NCBI GenBank assembly: GCA_900763965.1
Contig: CAAFMG010000165.1
Span: forward strand, 1 to 16,581
Reading direction: 5' to 3'
DNA length: 16,581 nucleotides
Source: an uncultured Oscillospiraceae bacterium
Lineage (GTDB): Bacteria > Bacillota > Clostridia > Oscillospirales > Oscillospiraceae
In this document: positions 1-6,349 of the stretch, in pieces
Numbering within the stretch: position 1 is the stretch's first letter
Layout: each line of letters opens with the position of its first letter
The notes under the pieces: model-generated
Databases searched by the model: none
The model's input: only the letters and a program-made list of their open reading frames with translations
Told to the model about the DNA's origin: nothing
Made by a program: the position numbers and the translations under genes

Positions 1-63
1 CCGATCTTAGGGGCTATCTGAAAACCTCTCATTAAATCAGCAAGCGCTTTCCTGGCGTTTCCG

Positions 64-92
64 CCCCACCTGCCCGGCAGGTGGGGATTTTT
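64..92 (+). terminator. Rho-independent terminator of an upstream gene outside the window
   Basis: The arms at 64-71 and 79-86 (CCCCACCT / AGGTGGGG) form a GC-rich stem with a 7-base loop, followed by ATTTTT. The T-run lies only on the right, so it ends + strand transcription entering from the left of the window. It isolates the following locus from upstream transcripts. Confidence 0.8.
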
Positions 93-274
93 CCGTCCTG
101 GGGGTAGTTTTATCTATGATTGTAATAAGTAAGCAGCGGTCTATTGCATTATCTTATTGGACAGAAAAATCTTTTAATGATATGGTATTTCGTGAATGGT
201 TTTGGCCTTTGGGGTCGTATTATTGGCAAATGGGTCCCGCAGTGGTCTGCGCCTGCCCATGGAAGGGAAGCACG

Positions 275-396
275 ATGCGTTCGGAAGCAGAAGTAAATCG
301 CGCCATTGACCAGTATCCCGACATGGTTCCGCGTCTTTGCATGGTGAAAAGGAAACGCTCAAGGAAACTCTGGGAGGTGAGGCTGTTGGAGAATAA
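275..396 (+). pseudogene. Remnant of an ECF (sigma-70 family) sigma factor gene, central part deleted
   Basis: An ATG at 275, with a purine-rich GGAAGGGAAG just upstream, opens about 24 codons that read like the N-terminus of clostridial ECF sigma factors (MRSEAEVNRAIDQY, then RLCMV). Around 346-352 the sigma-like reading moves to another frame, where KETLKETLGGEAVGE ends at TAA 394-396. That is a typical C-terminal tail following the region-4 helix-turn-helix. Regions 2 and 4, which bind core polymerase and the -10/-35 elements, are absent: only about 40 codons remain of a gene normally near 160-180 codons. The 3' end overlaps the TTG start of the anti-sigma remnant, the usual arrangement of such pairs. 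The frame change and missing core show it is non-functional. The family assignment rests on recognising short end segments, so it is likely but not certain. Confidence 0.6.
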
Positions 397-818
397 ATTC
401 AGAGAAGCCCTGGAACCCCTGCACGCCGATCAAGCACTGAAACGAAAGGCAAAAGCCAACATTCGCAGCAAGACCTTTGACTACGGGTGCAATCTGTATC
501 AGCTGCGCCGCCATCGCCATGGTAGGCGGCGGCACCGAGGCCCACGCCGAGCAGATGCTGGGCAAGATGGTTTGCCGTGCCTTTGTCATTGCCGGAGACG
601 ATATGGTGTACTGCTGTCAGACCGATGCAGCCACCGTCCGCGCCGCCCAGGAGGCGGGGCTGTCTGTGGCATGGTATCTGGCATGGCAGCAGCCGAAGCA
701 GCTTGACCCCGCCGCATCGCCGGAGGATGCTCTGGCACTGGAAATTTCAGAAGTCCGGGCGCTTGCCGGATTCCGAAACGCAAACTTCCCCTGTCAACAA
801 GAAAGAAAAGAGGACTGA
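386..818 (+). pseudogene. Remnant of an anti-sigma factor gene, internally deleted and frameshifted
   Basis: A TTG at 386, eight bases after GGAGG (373-377), starts MENKFREALEPLHADQALKRK, which resembles the cytoplasmic N-terminus of clostridial anti-sigma factors encoded beside ECF sigma genes. After about 32 codons (near 480) the likely reading moves one frame. There, up to TAA at 816-818, it encodes residues such as EAHAEQMLGKMVC, VYCCQTDAATVRAAQEAGLS, and a helical LEISEVRAL segment. These match the extracytoplasmic C-terminal region of such proteins. Most of the transmembrane and central sensor parts are missing. Together with the truncated sigma factor it forms a scar of a sigma/anti-sigma pair. 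Alternative reading: the 477-818 frame could be translated as a 113-residue protein of its own, but it has no good ribosome binding site. The stop lies 7 bases before the ABC permease start. Confidence 0.6.
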
Positions 819-825
819 AACAAAC

Positions 826-2028
826 ATGTTTATGCTCATTTGGAAGAACATTTCCAGACGACGCACCCAATCCCTGCTGACGGTCACCATTACCCTGCTG
901 ACGGTAATGGTCTTCGTTATGGTCATGGGTGTCTTCCAGACCGTCAACCAGGGTCTGGCCCTGAGCCGGGAGCGGCTGGGCGCAGATGCCGTGCTGATCC
1001 CCAAGTACTCCAACATCAGCGGCGGCGATCTGCTGTTCACCGCCATGCCGGAAAATATCTATATGCCCGCCCATGTGCTGGAGGATGCCCGGCAGCTGGA
1101 GGGTGTCGCCGCCATGACCCCCCAGTTCTATGCCCAGACCCTGGCTCTGTCCTGCTGCGATCCCGGTGTGGAAGCCCGGATCATCGGCTATGACTCCGCC
1201 TCTGACTTCATTCTGAAGCCCTATCTGGGAGATGACTGCAAAGACGGCATCACCCCGGAACAGCTCATCATGGGTCACGGCTTCAGCAAGGATCTGCTGG
1301 GCTGCAACTACATGATTCTCGGTCGGATCTTTAAGGTGATCGGTATGCTGGAGCCCACCGGCACCGGCATGGACAACACTATTTTCCTGGATATGCCCAC
1401 CTTGCAGGATCTGTGCCTGGAGTCGGAAACCCTCCGGGAAAACTGGGTCAACAAGGATCCCCACGAGTACATCTCCGTCATCATGGTCAAGCTCCAGGAC
1501 GGCGTGGATCCCAAGGCCTTTGTCAAGCAGGTGACCAACTCCGGCATTGATGCCGCCTGTATCCTCACCGGCGATACCATTTCCTCCCTGCAAAGCCAGC
1601 TGGAGGTGACCATGAAGGTCATGTTCGCCCTGTGGGCCGCTTCCCTGCTGATCGCTGTTCTGTCCCTGGTGGGCCGGTTCAACGCCCTGGCCAAGGAGCG
1701 GAAGAAGGAAATCGGTCTGCTGCGGGCCATCGGTCTGCGCAAGGGTCAGGTCTTTGGCCTGATCATCGGCGAGACCTGCACCATGGCCCTCTTCGGCGGC
1801 ATTCTGGGCAGCATTTTCGCCCTGCTGTGCATGGATCCCGTGGTGGAAATGCTCCGGGATTCCTTCAAGCTGTCTCCCTCCGTGTGGTCCGGCCGGCTGG
1901 CTGTGCTGTGCGGTCTGGCCGGTGTGGCACTGGCCGTCTGTCTGGGCTTCTGCGCCGCCCTGGCCCCCGCTATGCGCAGCGCATCCATGGATCCCCAGGC
2001 CGCCATTACCCAAGGAGAGGTGAACTAA
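826..2028 (+). CDS. ABC transporter permease, FtsX/MacB-like, with Cys-Cys motif in its outer domain
   Basis: This is a 400-residue permease of the MacB/FtsX type (type VII ABC). It has one N-terminal membrane helix (about 16-38), a large extracytoplasmic domain (about 40-260), and three C-terminal helices (about 265-285, 306-335, 357-380). The cytoplasmic motif KEIGLLRAIG (294-303) is the hallmark FtsX coupling segment. The start ATG 826 is chosen over upstream in-frame starts because the N-terminal helix begins there and AGAGGA lies about 11 bases before it. The outer domain carries Cys110-Cys111 (LSCCDPG) before RIIGYD, plus Cys138 and Cys160. From memory of the family, the CC motif recurs in permeases found near DUF4418 genes. 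Such transporters move substrates or mechanical force rather than acting as classic channels; the substrate is unknown. It is translationally coupled to the ATPase gene. Confidence 0.88.
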   Translation: MFMLIWKNISRRRTQSLLTVTITLLTVMVFVMVMGVFQTVNQGLALSRERLGADAVLIPKYSNISGGDLLFTAMPENIYMPAHVLEDARQLEGVAAMTPQFYAQTLALSCCDPGVEARIIGYDSASDFILKPYLGDDCKDGITPEQLIMGHGFSKDLLGCNYMILGRIFKVIGMLEPTGTGMDNTIFLDMPTLQDLCLESETLRENWVNKDPHEYISVIMVKLQDGVDPKAFVKQVTNSGIDAACILTGDTISSLQSQLEVTMKVMFALWAASLLIAVLSLVGRFNALAKERKKEIGLLRAIGLRKGQVFGLIIGETCTMALFGGILGSIFALLCMDPVVEMLRDSFKLSPSVWSGRLAVLCGLAGVALAVCLGFCAALAPAMRSASMDPQAAITQGEVN

Positions 2029-2688
2029 ATGGAAATCTGCAAACTGGAACATATTCATAAAGACTACCGGATGGGGGAAACCGTCACCCCTCTGAAGGAT
2101 ATCTGCCTGAGCGTCAACTCCGGTGATTTCATCGCCGTGGAGGGGCCCTCCGGCATCGGCAAAAGCACCCTGCTGTATGTGATGGGCACTCTGCTGCAAA
2201 GTGATGACGGCAGCTACCGCTTTGCGGGCAAGGACATTGCCAAGCTCAACGACAGCGAAAAATCCGCTCTGCGGGCACAGAAGATCGGCTTCCTTTTCCA
2301 GGACAGCACCATGATCCAGGCCCTGACCCTGCGGGAGAATCTGCTCTTTACCCAGGGCATCTCCGGCAAGAAGGATCCCAAGCAGGTGGAGGCGCTTCTG
2401 TACCTGTTCGGTCTGGAGGATCGGGCAGACTTCTTCCCCCATCAGCTCTCCGGCGGTCAGCGCCGCCGTGCCATGGCAGCCCGGGCCCTGATCCACAATC
2501 CCGACCTGATCCTGGCTGACGAGCCCACCAACGACCTGGACGAGCATTGGTCCACGGAAATGATCCGGATTCTCAAGGAGCAGACCCAGAAGGGCACTGC
2601 CGTGGTGATGGTCACCCACAACAGCACCTGGTCCCAGCACGCCACCCGCCGGATGCGGCTGGAAGACGGGGTTCTGTCTGACATTTAA
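2029..2688 (+). CDS. ABC transporter ATP-binding protein, partner of the upstream permease
   Basis: This 219-residue ATPase powers the adjacent permease at the cytoplasmic face. All nucleotide-binding motifs are intact: Walker A GPSGIGKST (39-47), Q-loop Gln91, signature LSGGQRRR (140-147), Walker B LILADEP (160-166), a D-loop with NDLD, and switch His197. Length and motif style match the LolD/MacB/FtsE branch. The ATG directly follows the permease TAA (2026-2028), with AAGGAGAGG at 2012-2020 inside the permease end, so the two are co-translated. No terminator with a T-tract follows. A 281-base palindrome-rich gap separates it from the DUF4418 gene, which by gene neighbourhood is a likely third component. 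Confidence 0.93.
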   Translation: MEICKLEHIHKDYRMGETVTPLKDICLSVNSGDFIAVEGPSGIGKSTLLYVMGTLLQSDDGSYRFAGKDIAKLNDSEKSALRAQKIGFLFQDSTMIQALTLRENLLFTQGISGKKDPKQVEALLYLFGLEDRADFFPHQLSGGQRRRAMAARALIHNPDLILADEPTNDLDEHWSTEMIRILKEQTQKGTAVVMVTHNSTWSQHATRRMRLEDGVLSDI

Positions 2689-2969
2689 TTAACACATTCT
2701 CTTTTATGCAAATCAGGTTCTGAAGCCGGGCAGATACCCGGTATCTCCCGGTTCAGAACCTGCCCCCAGAGCAAGGCAACCATCCCAAGGAAATTATTGA
2801 TTCGATCGGCTATGGCTGGCAGCCGGGGCGTTTTCAAAGCTGGCCAGCTTTGAAAACGGAACCAGGGAAACATTTCCGGGTCATATTCCTCGTCCCCAGC
2901 CATCGCCGATGGACTCAGCGTTTTCTATATCACGAAAGAAAAGCAAAGAAAAGAAAGGAATTCATTACC
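2689..2969. repeat. Palindrome-rich intergenic element between the ABC pair and the DUF4418 gene
   Basis: Three structures are visible. First, 2716-2760 is a long nested hairpin: outer arms GGTTCTGAA / TTCAGAACC, then CCGGG / CCCGG, then AGATACC / GGTATCT. Second, 2829-2858 is a perfect 30-bp palindrome with 15-base arms (2829-2843 and 2844-2858). Third, a 17-base imperfect inverted repeat (2803-2819 against 2896-2912, about 15 of 17 pairing) encloses that palindrome. None has a T-tract, so none is a normal terminator. The layout is that of a small non-coding repeat or MITE-like insertion. I see no convincing promoter for the next gene. Confidence 0.6.
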
Positions 2970-3386
2970 ATGAACAAACTCAATAAGATTCTCTTCGCCG
3001 TGCAGGGTGTGGCTGCCCTGTGTATGCTGTGTGCTGTAAAGATCTGGGCTCCCGTCTGCGGCAAGATGCTGCAGCTGGTCAGCGGCAAGGAAGTCCACAT
3101 GAAGTGCTTCTACTCCGGCCAGGCTGCCATTGCCATTGCCATCATCCTGCTGGCTCTGGCCATTGTGTCCTTCCTGGCAAAGAAGGACTTTAAGAAGGTG
3201 CAGATTGCTGCCGTCGTCACCGGCGTGGTGCTGTTCCTGGTGTTCGGCAGCCTGATCGGCGTATGCGCCAATGCAGAAATGCGCTGCAATACCACCGCTC
3301 TGTGGGGCAAGATCGTCTCCGTCGTCACGGTGATCACCGCTCTTGTGAACCTGTTCAGCGGCAAGGAAGGTCAGATCCCCGACTAA
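2970..3386 (+). CDS. DUF4418 family four-helix membrane protein with paired Met-X-Cys motifs
   Basis: This 138-residue integral membrane protein has four predicted helices (about 8-24, 50-70, 77-98, 112-129). The start ATG 2970 has AAGAAAGGAA at 2951-2960 and puts the first helix at the N-terminus. The pattern APVC (Cys30), HMKC (Cys46), IGVC (Cys99) and EMRC (Cys106) fits DUF4418 as I know it, a family often near MacB-like ABC genes and Fe-S or metal-linked membrane proteins. The loop between helices 2 and 3 holds KKDFKK, so it should be cytoplasmic. That puts all four loop cysteines and Met44/Met104 on the outer face, where they could bind a metal or form disulfides. No biochemical function is established. 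The placement suggests it works with the upstream ABC pair. Confidence 0.75.
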   Translation: MNKLNKILFAVQGVAALCMLCAVKIWAPVCGKMLQLVSGKEVHMKCFYSGQAAIAIAIILLALAIVSFLAKKDFKKVQIAAVVTGVVLFLVFGSLIGVCANAEMRCNTTALWGKIVSVVTVITALVNLFSGKEGQIPD

Positions 3387-3590
3387 TTTTGATCATTTCG
3401 TGTTCTCCTATCTGTCCGGGGTCAGGCATCGTCCTGGCCCCGGACAGATTTGCTATGCAAAAGCATAGCAAAAAATAGGATGCGCCATTTTCTCGCCCCT
3501 TCGGGGCAACCGAAAATGATGCGCAAAAACTTCATGCGCTATGGCTGTTGCCTATTATCGTGGTGCGCAATACTACGCATGAAGTTTTAT
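3387..3590. repeat. Hairpin-dense convergent intergenic region
   Basis: Consecutive inverted repeats fill this gap. The stem 3410-3426 / 3433-3449 is 17 bp with a 6-base loop, and probably helps end the DUF4418 transcript although only TTT follows. At 3453-3459 / 3464-3470 lies a short GCTATGC hairpin. At 3481-3485 / 3521-3525 TGCGC / GCGCA encloses ATTTTC / GAAAAT and a GCCCC-TTCG-GGGC core. At 3526-3538 / 3576-3588 is a perfect 13-bp repeat (AAAACTTCATGCG) around a 37-base loop. No gene is supported here. Confidence 0.6.
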
Positions 3591-3628
3591 CCCCCTGAGA
3601 CGGTTTCCATCTCAGGGGGATTTTATTT
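3591..3628 (+). terminator. Strong hairpin with T-rich tail between convergent genes
   Basis: CCCCCTGAGA (3591-3600) pairs perfectly with TCTCAGGGGG (3610-3619) around a 9-base loop, followed by ATTTTATTT on the + strand. The hairpin ends 8 bases from the stop of the - strand DUF975 gene, so it may also stop that transcript, though the T-rich tail lies only on the + side. Confidence 0.75.
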
Positions 3629-4349
3629 AGAATTCGTAAGTTCCGGTGTTCTGGCTCTGCTTCAGCTTCCGGTACAGTTCTGCCCGGGTGGCTTCCACAT
3701 AGGGTCTGACATAGAAGATTTCCAAAATGCCGAGGGTGAAGGAACTGAGGATATGCCAGCCCAGGAAGGACAGCTCCAGCACAAAGGCGTTCCACTTTTG
3801 CCCCTGCATCATCTGCTCACTCAGGCGGATGGCATCCATGGGATCCATATCCGAATCATCCGCCAGGATGTAAGGCACCATCAGATAGGCATAGCTTTTG
3901 ACGATGCCGGGGATCAACAGCAGCAGGCTCCACAGGAAGGTGAACAGATCCGTCAGAAATACGGTGGTGACCACCTTTCCATACCGGCCGCTGAAGGCAT
4001 AGCCCAGCTCATGCAGGGAAGCGGGCTCCCGGCTGTTGCACAGGAAGAACCGGCTGGCACCGATTCTCATGGGGTTGCACAGGAAAATGCGCAGCGCCAG
4101 ACCCATCAGCAGGGACAGTCCCAGGATGCCTATAAGCAGGCCCAGCATGGTAAATACAGAGGTGCGGCTTTGGGCAGTCAGATATCCCAGCTGATCCTGC
4201 CAGGCAGCCCAATCCGAGCTGTCCCCCCGGGCCGTTGCCGCCGAGCCGCCGGTGAGAATCAGAACCACAACCCCCGCCGCCACACCGCGCCAGTAGTTGT
4301 CCCGGAAGGCTGTTCTGCCCTTTTCCTTTAATTCCTGTCTTGTCCACAT
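3627..4349 (-). CDS. DUF975 family integral membrane protein
   Basis: This 240-residue polytopic membrane protein of the DUF975 family is common in Clostridia and Lactobacillales; its function is not known. The family N-terminus is clear (MWTRQELKEKGR, then NYWRG). The start ATG 4349 is preferred over the in-frame ATG at 4370 because TCCTCCTT at 4357-4364 is a perfect ribosome binding site 7 bases upstream of 4349 and lies inside the longer reading. Hydrophobic stretches cover about residues 24-36, 69-92, 130-160 and 185-210. A segment with LLLIPGIVKSYAYLMVPYIL is the most recognisable family block. It is transcribed alone from a consensus promoter at 4400-4428, divergently from the sugar-phosphate mutase. 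No partner gene reveals a role. Confidence 0.85.
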   Translation of the reverse strand: MWTRQELKEKGRTAFRDNYWRGVAAGVVVLILTGGSAATARGDSSDWAAWQDQLGYLTAQSRTSVFTMLGLLIGILGLSLLMGLALRIFLCNPMRIGASRFFLCNSREPASLHELGYAFSGRYGKVVTTVFLTDLFTFLWSLLLLIPGIVKSYAYLMVPYILADDSDMDPMDAIRLSEQMMQGQKWNAFVLELSFLGWHILSSFTLGILEIFYVRPYVEATRAELYRKLKQSQNTGTYEF

Positions 4350-4399
4350 AACCCATTCCTCCTTTTCCATGTGACAAAAACCTATCTTTTTCTGTTATC

Positions 4400-4428
4400 A
4401 TTATACCGCAGTCTCTCTCCGTTGACAA
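4400..4428 (-). promoter_or_regulatory. Promoter of the DUF975 gene
   Basis: On the - strand, TTGTCA (4423-4428) is followed after exactly 17 bases by a perfect TATAAT (4400-4405). The distance to the ATG at 4349 leaves a leader of about 45 bases. Confidence 0.8.
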
Positions 4429-4543
4429 GAGATTTTTCTGACCGGCTCCCGGAAAAATCCGGCTTACCGCCTCCTTTTTCTCCCCGCCCCAGGAATCGGC
4501 ACCCTCCTGCCGGTATTTTTTCACCCCGGCATCTATTACAAGA

Positions 4544-4572
4544 TTGACAATCCCCGCCAAATGCACTATTAT
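4544..4572 (+). promoter_or_regulatory. Promoter of the phospho-sugar mutase gene
   Basis: TTGACA (4544-4549), a 17-base spacer, then TATTAT (4567-4572). The ATG is at 4619, giving a leader of roughly 40 bases. It is divergent from the DUF975 promoter; the 115 bases between the two promoters show no further structure I can support. Confidence 0.8.
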
Positions 4573-4618
4573 GATATTGTTTAAAACTTATAAAATCCGA
4601 AAGATAGGGTGATAGATT

Positions 4619-6301
4619 ATGTACATGGACGATTACAAACGCTGGCTGGAGACCCCCCTGGAGGATCCTGCGCTGACCCGGGAGTTGGAAGGGATTCAGG
4701 GGCAGGAGGATGAGATCCGGGAGCGGTTCGCCGTAAGCCTGAAATTCGGCACCGCCGGTCTGCGGGGCATTCTGGGTGCAGGCTCCAACCGCATGAATAT
4801 CTATGTGGTGCGTCAGGCCACCCAGGGTCTGGCCAACTGGGTCAAGACCCAGGGGGGAAATCAGCTGGTGGCGGTGTCCTATGACAGCCGCATCAACTCC
4901 GATGTCTTTGCCCGGGAGGCTGCCTGCGTGCTGGCCGGGAACGGGATTCATGTCCGGATCTACGATGCCCTGATGCCGGTTCCTGCGCTGTCCTTTGCCA
5001 CCCGGTACTACCATGCCAACGCCGGCATTATGATCACCGCCTCCCATAACCCCGCCAAATACAACGGCTACAAGGCCTACGGCCCCGACGGCTGCCAGAT
5101 GACCGACGATGCCGCCGCTGCGGTCTATGCCGAAATCCAGAACACCGACATTCTCACCGGCGCCAAGAGGGTCTCCTTTGAGGAGGGCATGGCCCAGGGG
5201 CTCATTGCCTATGTGGGAGATGACTGCAAGGAAGGGCTGTACGATGCCATCAAGGCCTGTCAGGTGCGCCCCGGTCTGTGCAAAACTGCCGGTCTGAAGC
5301 TGGTCTACTCTCCCCTCAATGGCTCCGGTCTGGTGCCTGTCACCCGGATCCTCCACGACATTGGCATTACGGATATCACCATTGTCCCTGAGCAGAAGGA
5401 TCCCGACGGAAACTTCCCCACCTGCCCCTACCCCAACCCGGAGATCTTTGAAGCCCTGCGTCTTGGTCTGGAGCTGGCAAAGAAGTCCGGTGCCGACCTG
5501 ATGCTGGCCACCGACCCCGATGCCGACCGGGTGGGCATTGCCATGCGCTGCCCTGACGGCTCCTATGAGCTGGTATCCGGCAACGAAATGGGCGTGCTGC
5601 TGCTGGACTACATCTGCGCCGGACGGATCGAGAAGGGCACCATGCCCCGCAATCCTGTGGCTGTCAAGTCCCTGGTGTCCACTCCCCTGGCAGATGCCGT
5701 GGCAGCGCACTATGGGGTGGAAATGCGCAATGTTCTCACGGGCTTTAAGTGGATCGGCGATCAGATCGCCCGCCTGGAAGCCGCCGGTGAGGTGGATCGG
5801 TTCCTGCTGGGCTTTGAGGAGTCCTACGGCTATCTGGCAGGCCCCTACGTCCGGGACAAGGATGCTATCATCGGCTCCATGCTGATCTGCGAAATGGCCG
5901 CCTACTACCGTTCCATCGGCTCTTCCATCAAGGAGCGGCTGGAGGCTATTTACGCCCAGTATGGCCGCTACCTGAGCCAGACCGATTCCTTTGAATTCCC
6001 CGGTCTGTCCGGCATGGACAAGATGACCGCCCTGATGGCCTCCCTGCGGGAAAAGCCCCTGACCCAGATCGCCGGGCATCCTGTGATCAAGGTCACGGAC
6101 TACCAGGACAGCGCCGCCACCGGCCTGCCCAAGGCCAACATTCTGGTCTACGCCCTGGAAGGCGGCGCCACCGTGGTGATCCGTCCCTCCGGCACGGAGC
6201 CTAAGATCAAGGCCTACTACACCACCCTGGGCAAGGATCTGGCCCAGGCCCAGGCGCAGAAGGAAGCACTGGCCGCCGCTTTGAAGCCTTTGTTTGCCTA
6301 A
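4619..6301 (+). CDS. Phospho-sugar mutase (phosphoglucomutase/phosphomannomutase, PgcA type)
   Basis: This is a 560-residue enzyme of the alpha-D-phosphohexomutase superfamily, interconverting glucose-1-phosphate with glucose-6-phosphate and probably the mannose equivalents through a phosphoserine intermediate. Domain 1 carries KFGTAGLRG (42-50) and the active-site TASHNP (140-145) with phosphoserine Ser142. The metal loop DPDADR lies near residue 300. GFEESYGYL in domain 3 contacts the sugar, and RPSGTEPKIKAY in domain 4 binds phosphate. The length matches the Bacillus PgcA class rather than the shorter GlmM (about 450). The start is supported by AGGGTGA at 4606-4612, 6 bases before the ATG. 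It is a single-gene transcript between its own promoter and a bidirectional terminator. It supplies sugar-1-phosphates for cell-envelope polymers or glycogen. Sugar specificity cannot be read from the sequence, so I give no symbol. Confidence 0.95.
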   Translation: MYMDDYKRWLETPLEDPALTRELEGIQGQEDEIRERFAVSLKFGTAGLRGILGAGSNRMNIYVVRQATQGLANWVKTQGGNQLVAVSYDSRINSDVFAREAACVLAGNGIHVRIYDALMPVPALSFATRYYHANAGIMITASHNPAKYNGYKAYGPDGCQMTDDAAAAVYAEIQNTDILTGAKRVSFEEGMAQGLIAYVGDDCKEGLYDAIKACQVRPGLCKTAGLKLVYSPLNGSGLVPVTRILHDIGITDITIVPEQKDPDGNFPTCPYPNPEIFEALRLGLELAKKSGADLMLATDPDADRVGIAMRCPDGSYELVSGNEMGVLLLDYICAGRIEKGTMPRNPVAVKSLVSTPLADAVAAHYGVEMRNVLTGFKWIGDQIARLEAAGEVDRFLLGFEESYGYLAGPYVRDKDAIIGSMLICEMAAYYRSIGSSIKERLEAIYAQYGRYLSQTDSFEFPGLSGMDKMTALMASLREKPLTQIAGHPVIKVTDYQDSAATGLPKANILVYALEGGATVVIRPSGTEPKIKAYYTTLGKDLAQAQAQKEALAAALKPLFA

Positions 6302-6311
6302 AAATCCGTAC

Positions 6312-6347
6312 AGAAAATGCCCTGCGGCTCTTCGCAGGGCATTTTCT
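6312..6347. terminator. Bidirectional terminator between mutase and S41 protease genes
   Basis: Perfect 15-bp arms at 6312-6326 and 6333-6347 (AGAAAATGCCCTGCG and its complement) enclose a 6-base loop. The A/T-rich outer ends give a T-tract in both directions, serving the + strand mutase and the - strand ftsEX operon, whose last stop codon is at 6350-6352. Confidence 0.92.
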
Positions 6348-6349
6348 TA

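Noticed and set aside
157..186. Possible promoter TTGGAC-18-TATGGT ahead of the sigma remnant
   Set aside because: Both boxes match consensus at only about 4 of 6 and the spacing is not ideal; not strong enough to list as a feature.
586..2640. Long open frame of 684 codons on the - strand
   Set aside because: It lies opposite the ABC permease and ATPase genes, is Gly/His/Gln-rich without any domain, and arises from the GC-rich codon use of the real genes.
4382..6079. Long open frame of 565 codons on the - strand
   Set aside because: Antisense shadow of the phospho-sugar mutase with low-complexity composition and no recognisable motif.
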